A DNA stretch of 64,000 bases from Sinomonas atrocyanea (GTDB taxonomy: Bacteria; Actinomycetota; Actinomycetes; Actinomycetales; Micrococcaceae), in NCBI RefSeq assembly GCF_001577305.1, contig NZ_CP014518.1:558001-622000 (forward strand), read 5' to 3'. A program made the translations under genes and the position numbers. Shown piece after piece: positions 58,500-64,000 of the stretch. Every line of letters begins with the position of its first letter. The first letter of the stretch is position 1. The notes under the pieces were generated by a model, which saw only the letters and a list, made by a program, of their open reading frames with translations, searched no databases and was not told the DNA's origin.

Positions 58500-61400
58500 T
58501 CACGCTCTGACTCTCACTCCGCGAGGAGTCGAGTAGGCCCCCGCGGCGGTCAGGGCGCGCGCGAGCGGCGTATCGAGGAGGTCGTGGCCGTTGACCTTCT
58601 CCATGGCGAGCTTGTCCACCGCACCGCTGCGCACCACGCCGACGAGCGCCTCCGCGGCCGGCCCGAGCACGGCCTCATCCTCGCTGAAGGCCAGCAGCGT
58701 CTTCCCGCCGCGCTCGACGTACAGGGCGAGCGCGCCGTCGACCGTCACGACGAGCGCCCCGGCCTTGCGCCCGGGCCGGTGCCCCGTTGCGGCCCCGGGG
58801 ACCTCCGGCCAGGCGAGGGCGGCGCCGTAGGCGTTCGCCGGGTCCGTCGCGGCGAGGGCCAGCGCGTCGCGCGGCGGAGCGGTGCCCGGGCCGTCCGTGC
58901 CGTCGTCGCGCGTGAACTGCCGCAGCCGGTCCACGGTGGCGGGGACGGCGAACTGCGCGGCGCCGAGCCGGTCCACGAAGTAGCCGCGGCGGCACACCCC
59001 GGACTCCTCGAGGCGCGAGAGGACCTTGTAGAGCAACCCGAAGCCGCCGGGGACGTTCTCGGCCATGACGGATCCGCGGGTGAGGACGCCGTAGCGGTCC
59101 ATGAGCAGCTGGGCGAGCGCATGGGCCTTGATCGTCGTCTCGAGCTGGACGGCCTGGACGGCGGACCACCGTCCGGCCGCCATCGGAGGGGCCGTGGCCG
59201 AGGGCGCGTCGAAGCCGCGCGCCCCAACAGCGCCGAGACGGCCGACTCCCCGCAGGGAGGTGCCGATCCGGCCGCCGCGCAGGGCGCCGTGGCCGAGCGA
59301 GCGCACGCGGGGCGTCCTGGAGGGCTGGCGGTGGGCGGTGTGGCCGCCGTCCAGCATGGCCCGCACGGGGGCGAACGTGTCGCCCGTGAGGCGCCCGGCC
59401 CACACCAGGCCCCAGATCGCCTGCAGCACGGCCTCGTCGGACGCGAGCGGCCCTTCCTGGTCCCCGTCGCCCCGCGGCTCGCGGGCGGCGTCGGCGAGCT
59501 GGCGGAAGAAGTAGCCGCCGCCTCCGGCGAGAAGGTCGAGGATGCGCTGCTGCGCGGCGTCGGGCGCGAACTCCGCGTCACCGGCCAGGGTGAGCGCGGC
59601 GGACTCCGCGAGGTGGAGGCTGATCCAGCCGTCGTTGCCGGGGATCGGGCCCGCGCCCGTCCAGAGGATCTCCCCGCTGGCCATGAGCTCGTCCAGCAGC
59701 GCGGGCGTGTAGTCCGAGACGCGCGAGCGCAGGACCAGCGATTCCCACGCGCTGGCCGGCACCGGCACGCCCGCGAGCTGGTCCACGACCGTGAGCACGC
59801 CGTCGAGTCCCTTGAGGCTCCCGCGGGGGCGCGGCCTGCCCCTGCTGTCCCGGGCATCGCCGATGTGCTGCCAGGCGGCGAGGAATCGGCTGAACGCGGC
59901 CTGGTCCACCGGCTCGACGTCGGCCCGCAGCGCCGCGAGCGAGCGCCTTCGGATCCTCCGCAGGACCTCGGTGTCGCACCACTCCTCGGCCGGCGAGGCG
60001 GTGGCGTCCCCGCCGCGCGGCCGGAACGAGCCCTCGATGACGCGGCCGTCCGCGGCGAGCCGCTTGAGGGTGGCGTGCACGACGGCGACGCCGAGCCCGA
60101 GCCGTGCCGCCGCCTCGTGCGCGGTGAACGGCCCGTGCGTGCGCGCGTACCGGCCCACGAGATCGCCGAGCGGATCGGCAACCGGCTCGATGAAGGCGAG
60201 CGGGACGCCGACCGGCAGGGGCACGCCGAGGGCGTCCCGCAGCCGGGAGGCGTCCTCGACGGCGGCGTACCGCTCCGCGCCCCCGATCGTCACCACGAGG
60301 GCACGGCGGGCGGCGACCAGCTCCTGCAGGTGCGCCTCGACGACGGCGGCGTGCGCTGGAGGGTCGGAGAGATCGACGGGGGCCGGGGAGTGGCTTCGGG
60401 CGTCCGCGTAGCGGGCGCTGCCCCCGTCGATCTCGGAGACCTGGAGGCGGGCGGCGACCTCGTCCACGGACAGCGGCCCCAGCAGCCGGAGCAGGTCGGC
60501 GGCGCCCTCGAGCCCCTTGAGCCTGCGGTCCTCGGCGAGCCGCTGGAGCTCCCGCTCGGTCTGCTCGATGACCTTCTCATCGAGCAGCTCGCTGAGCTCG
60601 GCGCGTCCGAGGAGCTCGTTGAGGAGCGTCGAGTCGAGCGAGAGGGCGGCCGCGCGCCGCTCGGCCAGCGGCGAGTCGCCCTCGTACAGGAACTGCGCCA
60701 CATAGCCGAACAGGAGCGAGCGGGCGAACGGGGACGGCTGCTGGGTGGTGGTCTCCATGAGCTGGAGCTCGCGCCGCTCCACGGCGGAGGCCACCTCGCG
60801 GAGGGCCGGGAGGTCGTAGACGTCCTGGAGGCATTCCCGCACGGCCTCGAGGATGATCGGGAACTGGGGGTACTTCTTGGCCACGTCGAGCAGCTGCGAG
60901 GAGCGCTGGCGCTGCTGCCACAGGGGCTGGCGCTTGCCGGGGTTGGGGCGGGGGAGCAGGAGGGCGCGGGCGGCACACTCGCGGAAGCGCGCGGCGAACA
61001 GGGCGGACCCGCCGACCTCCTCGGTGACGATCCCCTCGAGCTCGTCGGGATCGAACACGAAGAGCTCGGCGCCCGGGGGCTCGTCCTCCATCATCGGCAC
61101 CCGCAGCACGATGCCGTCGTCGGCCGCCATCGCGGAGCCGTCGAGGCCGTAGCGCTCGCTCAGCCGGCGCCCCACGGCGAGGGCCCACGGCGCGTGCACG
61201 GGCATCCCGAAGGGCGAGTGCAGCACGACCCGCCAGTCGCCGAGCTCGTCCTGGAACCGCTCGACCACGAGGGTGCGGTCATTCGGGACCAGGCTCGTGG
61301 CCTGCTTCTGCTCGTCGAGGTACTGCAGCAGGTTGCCGGCGGCGAAGGCATCGAGTCCTGCGGCCTCGATGCGCGCGAGCGCATGCTCCCGGTCCGCGCC

Positions 61401-63599
61401 GGAGACCTCGCGCTGGAACGCGCCGAGGGCGCGGCCGAGCTCGACCGGCCGGCCCGCGCCGTCGCCCTTCCAGAAGGGGAGCTTGCCGGGCTGGCCGAAC
61501 GCGGGGGAGACCAGCACTCGGTCGTGGGTGATGTCCTCGATCTTCCAGCTCGTGGCCCCGAGCGCGAACACGTCGCCCACCCGGGACTCGTAGACCATCT
61601 CCTCGTCGAGCTCGCCGACGCGCCGGCCGCCGCGCGCGGCCTGCGACGCCGTGGAGCCCTCGTCCTCGCTGCCGACGATGAACACGCCGAAGAGGCCCCG
61701 GTCCGGGATGGTCCCGCCGGAGGTGACCGCGAGCCGCTGGGCGCCGGGACGGCCCTCGATGGTCCCCTCGGTGCGGTCCCACACGATGCGGGGGCGGAGC
61801 TCGGCGAACTCGTCCGAGGGGTACTTGCCGGAGAGGAGGTCCAGCGTCGCGTCGAAGGCCGAGCGCGGCAGGGTGGCGAAGGGGGCGGAGCGGCGCACCA
61901 CGTCGAACCACTCCTCGACGTCGACGGGCCCGAGGGCCGTGGCGGCCACCGTCTGCTGGGCCAGGATGTCGAGCGGGTTGGCCGGGACGCGCAGGGCCTC
62001 GATCTGGCCCGCGAGCATGCGTTCGACCGTGATGGCGGTGTGCACGAGGTCCGCGCGGTGCTTGGGGAACAGGACGCCCTGGGAGACCTCGCCCACCTGG
62101 TGGCCGGCGCGGCCCACGCGCTGGAGCCCGGAGGCGACCGAGGGCGGGGACTCGACCTGGATGACGAGGTCCACGAGCCCCATGTCGATGCCGAGCTCGA
62201 GGCTGCTCGTGGCGACGACGCAGCGCAGGCGCCCCGTCTTGAGATCGTCCTCGATCTGGGCCCGCTGCTCCTTGGAGACGGACCCGTGGTGGGCCCGCGC
62301 CAGCACCGGCTCCGCCCCCGCGCTCTGGCCCGCCTGCGCCATCATCTCCGCCGGCGTGCGGCGGGCCAGCGTCGCGGCGACAGCCTCGGCGGCCTGCCCC
62401 GCGGTGGTGGTCCCGCGCTCCTGCCCCGACGCGGAGCCGTCGGGGAGGGGCTCGTCCCACACGCTCGGCTGCATCCGCTCGGCGTAGATCTCGTTGAGCC
62501 GGCCCGTGAGCCGCTCGGCGAGCCGGCGCGAGTTGGAGAACACGATCGTGGACCGGTTCGCGAGGACCAGGTCGACGATCTTCTCCTCGACGTGCGGCCA
62601 GATCGACGCCTGCGGCTGCAGGCCCGAGGCGGGCCCGGCGTCGTGGGCTGCGGCGGCTCCCTGCAGGTCGCTCATGTCCTCGACCGGGACGGTGACCGTG
62701 AGCTCCCACGTTTTGGCCGCCGGTGGCGCCACGACCTCGCACGGGGCCCGGCCGGCGAGGAACTGGGCCACGAGCTCCTTGGGCTCCACCGTCGCGGAGA
62801 GCCCGATCCGCTGCGCCGGCCTCGGCAGGATCGCGTCGAGGCGCTCGAGGGTCACGGCGAGGTGGGCGCCGCGCTTGGTGCCTGCAACGGCGTGCACCTC
62901 GTCCACGATCACGGTCTCGACCTGGGAGAGCGTCTCGCGGGCCTGCGAGGTCAGCATGAGGTACAGCGACTCGGGGGTGGTGATGAGGATGTCCGGGGGG
63001 TTCGAGAGCAGCGCCCGCCGGTCCGACGCGGACGTGTCCCCGCTGCGCACGCCCACGCTGACCTCGGGCACCTCGACTCCCAGGCGCCGCGCGGTCTGGG
63101 AGATGCCGATGAGGGGCGCGCGGAGGTTCCGCTCGACGTCGACGCCGAGGGCCTTCAGCGGCGAGATGTACAGGACCTTCGTGTGGTTCTTGGGCGCACG
63201 ACGCCGGCCCCCGCCTCCCGCTGTCCCCGTGCCTTGGGCGGGGGCCGGCTCCAGCTCCGAGGTGCCGAGGCCGGGAAGGGCCGCGTCCCCGTGCCGGGAC
63301 GGCGCAGAAGGCGGGCCGGCAGCGCCGGGCGGGGCGGCGCCGTCGTGCGCCAGGAGGCGGTCGAGCGAGAAGAGGAAGGCCGCGAGCGTCTTGCCCGAGC
63401 CGGTGGGGGCCACGACGAGCGCATGCCGCCCGGAGGAGATGGCCTCCCAGGCGCCGGCCTGCGCGGGCGTCGGATGGCGGAAGGCGCCGAGGAACCACTC
63501 GCGCGTGGCAGCGCCGAAGCGGTCCAGCACCGCCGCGTCTCCGGCTGCCACGGCCGGGCCCTCCTGAACGCCCTGTCTCACCCGACCATCATCCTCCAT
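58500..63599 (-). CDS. lhr: Large ATP-dependent helicase Lhr
   Basis: A 1699-residue superfamily-2 DNA helicase of the long Lhr type. The N-terminal RecA pair has Walker A APTGSGKT (near residue 55), motif II VDEVHAVAG and RVGRAGHQVGEV (motif VI). A winged helix, the Lhr core beta-barrel and a roughly 800-residue C-terminal domain follow, as in mycobacterial Lhr (about 1500 residues); the extra length is partly Pro/Gly-rich insertions such as residues 75-130. It is a 3'-5' helicase linked to DNA repair. The ATG at 63599 follows GGAGGC. It is first in the lhr-nei operon. Confidence 0.95.
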   Translation of the reverse strand: MEDDGRVRQGVQEGPAVAAGDAAVLDRFGAATREWFLGAFRHPTPAQAGAWEAISSGRHALVVAPTGSGKTLAAFLFSLDRLLAHDGAAPPGAAGPPSAPSRHGDAALPGLGTSELEPAPAQGTGTAGGGGRRRAPKNHTKVLYISPLKALGVDVERNLRAPLIGISQTARRLGVEVPEVSVGVRSGDTSASDRRALLSNPPDILITTPESLYLMLTSQARETLSQVETVIVDEVHAVAGTKRGAHLAVTLERLDAILPRPAQRIGLSATVEPKELVAQFLAGRAPCEVVAPPAAKTWELTVTVPVEDMSDLQGAAAAHDAGPASGLQPQASIWPHVEEKIVDLVLANRSTIVFSNSRRLAERLTGRLNEIYAERMQPSVWDEPLPDGSASGQERGTTTAGQAAEAVAATLARRTPAEMMAQAGQSAGAEPVLARAHHGSVSKEQRAQIEDDLKTGRLRCVVATSSLELGIDMGLVDLVIQVESPPSVASGLQRVGRAGHQVGEVSQGVLFPKHRADLVHTAITVERMLAGQIEALRVPANPLDILAQQTVAATALGPVDVEEWFDVVRRSAPFATLPRSAFDATLDLLSGKYPSDEFAELRPRIVWDRTEGTIEGRPGAQRLAVTSGGTIPDRGLFGVFIVGSEDEGSTASQAARGGRRVGELDEEMVYESRVGDVFALGATSWKIEDITHDRVLVSPAFGQPGKLPFWKGDGAGRPVELGRALGAFQREVSGADREHALARIEAAGLDAFAAGNLLQYLDEQKQATSLVPNDRTLVVERFQDELGDWRVVLHSPFGMPVHAPWALAVGRRLSERYGLDGSAMAADDGIVLRVPMMEDEPPGAELFVFDPDELEGIVTEEVGGSALFAARFRECAARALLLPRPNPGKRQPLWQQRQRSSQLLDVAKKYPQFPIILEAVRECLQDVYDLPALREVASAVERRELQLMETTTQQPSPFARSLLFGYVAQFLYEGDSPLAERRAAALSLDSTLLNELLGRAELSELLDEKVIEQTERELQRLAEDRRLKGLEGAADLLRLLGPLSVDEVAARLQVSEIDGGSARYADARSHSPAPVDLSDPPAHAAVVEAHLQELVAARRALVVTIGGAERYAAVEDASRLRDALGVPLPVGVPLAFIEPVADPLGDLVGRYARTHGPFTAHEAAARLGLGVAVVHATLKRLAADGRVIEGSFRPRGGDATASPAEEWCDTEVLRRIRRRSLAALRADVEPVDQAAFSRFLAAWQHIGDARDSRGRPRPRGSLKGLDGVLTVVDQLAGVPVPASAWESLVLRSRVSDYTPALLDELMASGEILWTGAGPIPGNDGWISLHLAESAALTLAGDAEFAPDAAQQRILDLLAGGGGYFFRQLADAAREPRGDGDQEGPLASDEAVLQAIWGLVWAGRLTGDTFAPVRAMLDGGHTAHRQPSRTPRVRSLGHGALRGGRIGTSLRGVGRLGAVGARGFDAPSATAPPMAAGRWSAVQAVQLETTIKAHALAQLLMDRYGVLTRGSVMAENVPGGFGLLYKVLSRLEESGVCRRGYFVDRLGAAQFAVPATVDRLRQFTRDDGTDGPGTAPPRDALALAATDPANAYGAALAWPEVPGAATGHRPGRKAGALVVTVDGALALYVERGGKTLLAFSEDEAVLGPAAEALVGVVRSGAVDKLAMEKVNGHDLLDTPLARALTAAGAYSTPRGVRVRA

Positions 63600-63748
63600 G
63601 CCTCCGACATCCCTGCGTCGCCGGCCCAGACGGTCGGAGCGCCCGCGAGGCCGGGTGGTGGCGCGGCGGGAGTGCCGTTGCCGGCAAGAAGCGCGCGTTT
63701 CGGGCACTTCTGGGCGGGAAGCGGAGTTCTGGCCAGCGGGTGGGAGCT

Positions 63749-63815
63749 GCGGAAGTGCACTTCTCGCGGTGCAGTGCGCCTCCGGCGAACTAGGCGGCGA
63801 GAAGTGCACTTCCGC
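63749..63815. repeat. Long perfect inverted repeat upstream of lhr
   Basis: Two 19-bp arms GCGGAAGTGCACTTCTCGC (63749-63767) and GCGAGAAGTGCACTTCCGC (63797-63815) are exact inverted copies, and each contains the palindrome AAGTGCACTT. They lie 150-216 bp upstream of the lhr start in a gene-free stretch. Confidence 0.85.
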
Positions 63816-63858
63816 ATAGGCACTCCGGCGGCGAGAACGCCGACGGCGGCGAGCGGCC

Positions 63859-64000
63859 GACGTCGTGCGCGGAGGGCCCAAGGGCCGCCACCCATGGCCC
63901 GACGTCGCGCACCCCTCGGATGACCTCGCGGTCCCCGATGTCGCGCCCCACGGGGCGACGTCGCGTACCCAGGGGCGACGTCGCGTACCCACGGCCCGAC
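63859..64000. repeat. Tandem array with GACGTCGCG cores, running off the right edge
   Basis: GACGTCGCG or a close variant begins at 63859, 63901, 63937, 63957, 63977 and (truncated) 63998. The last units have a 20-21-bp period, GGGGCGACGTCGCGTACCCA. The core GCGACGTCGC is palindromic. The array is open at the window end. No gene is seen in 63600-64000. Confidence 0.8.

Noticed and set aside
63578..63895. A 105-codon minus-strand frame upstream of lhr
   Set aside because: It overlaps the lhr start, spans the inverted repeat and has no ribosome site or family resemblance.
58584..63923. A 1779-codon open frame on the plus strand opposite lhr
   Set aside because: It is the mirror of lhr produced by high third-position GC; it has no ribosome site, no recognisable domain and low-complexity Arg/Gly/Glu composition.

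Overview
The window is very GC-rich DNA packed with genes. Strong third-position GC gives long meaningless open frames opposite nearly every real gene. Gene content and protein style (RamB-type regulator, actinobacterial glyoxylate shunt, DosR/DosS-like pair, lhr-nei pair, DUF1918, DUF4916, IdeR- and GlxR-like sites) point to an actinobacterium of the Micrococcaceae (Arthrobacter/Sinomonas type). This is inferred from proteins recognised by eye; no database search was run. About 55 genes are supported. I found no tRNA, rRNA, CRISPR array or phage region.

Layout. 1-4.4 kb: small membrane and hypothetical proteins, a methyltransferase, a DUF1918/Rv2629-like pair, and a DsbA/FrnE-type oxidoreductase. 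4.5-9.3 kb: glyoxylate shunt, aceA-aceB on the minus strand with ramB divergent. 9.29-10.38 kb: a complete IS481-family element sitting exactly in the shared stop-codon hexamer of two convergent genes. 10.4-16.8 kb: secreted S53 peptidase, then a response regulator-kinase-TAXI binding protein operon divergent from an MHS-type 2-oxoacid/dicarboxylate transporter. 16.9-26.8 kb: MFS exporter, tgt, a beta-lactamase-fold protein, a DUF3311/sodium-solute symporter pair and small enzymes. 26.8-30.8 kb: glycogen-debranching-like glucosidase, PAP2 phosphatase, acylphosphatase and an MBL hydrolase. 30.9-34.9 kb: a three-gene ferric-iron ABC importer behind an IdeR-like box. 34.9-44 kb: GH76, an SDR/acyl-CoA dehydrogenase operon, LysE, an OFA-type MFS permease with its 33-residue small subunit, DedA, macrodomain and pseudouridine synthase. 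44-57.6 kb: ppc, hsp20, ppsA, a Cys-rich four-helix protein, a DosS-like GAF kinase, a DosR-like regulator, an ArsR/SRPBCC pair and an MgtA-type ATPase with a frameshifted N terminus. 57.6-63.6 kb: nei and lhr.

How the genes fit together. Much of the window concerns the C2/C3/C4 node: isocitrate lyase, malate synthase, PEP carboxylase, PEP synthase, and uptake of 2-oxoacids and monocarboxylates. Three CRP/GlxR-like palindromes (15301, 34869, 36083) would link carbon signalling to the dicarboxylate permease, the iron importer and a fatty/amino-acid oxidation operon. A second theme is a DosR-type hypoxia/redox circuit: kinase, regulator, hsp20, ppsA and an Rv2629-like protein lie near palindromes of the form GGGnC-N4-GnCCC.

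Non-coding structure is unusually rich. There is a 10-copy palindromic array with a 22-bp period (47513-47720), an apparent relative of it after the 16.9-kb MFS gene (18258-18330), a dispersed GGCGACGAGATGCG repeat at three loci, and a second array running off the right edge of the window.
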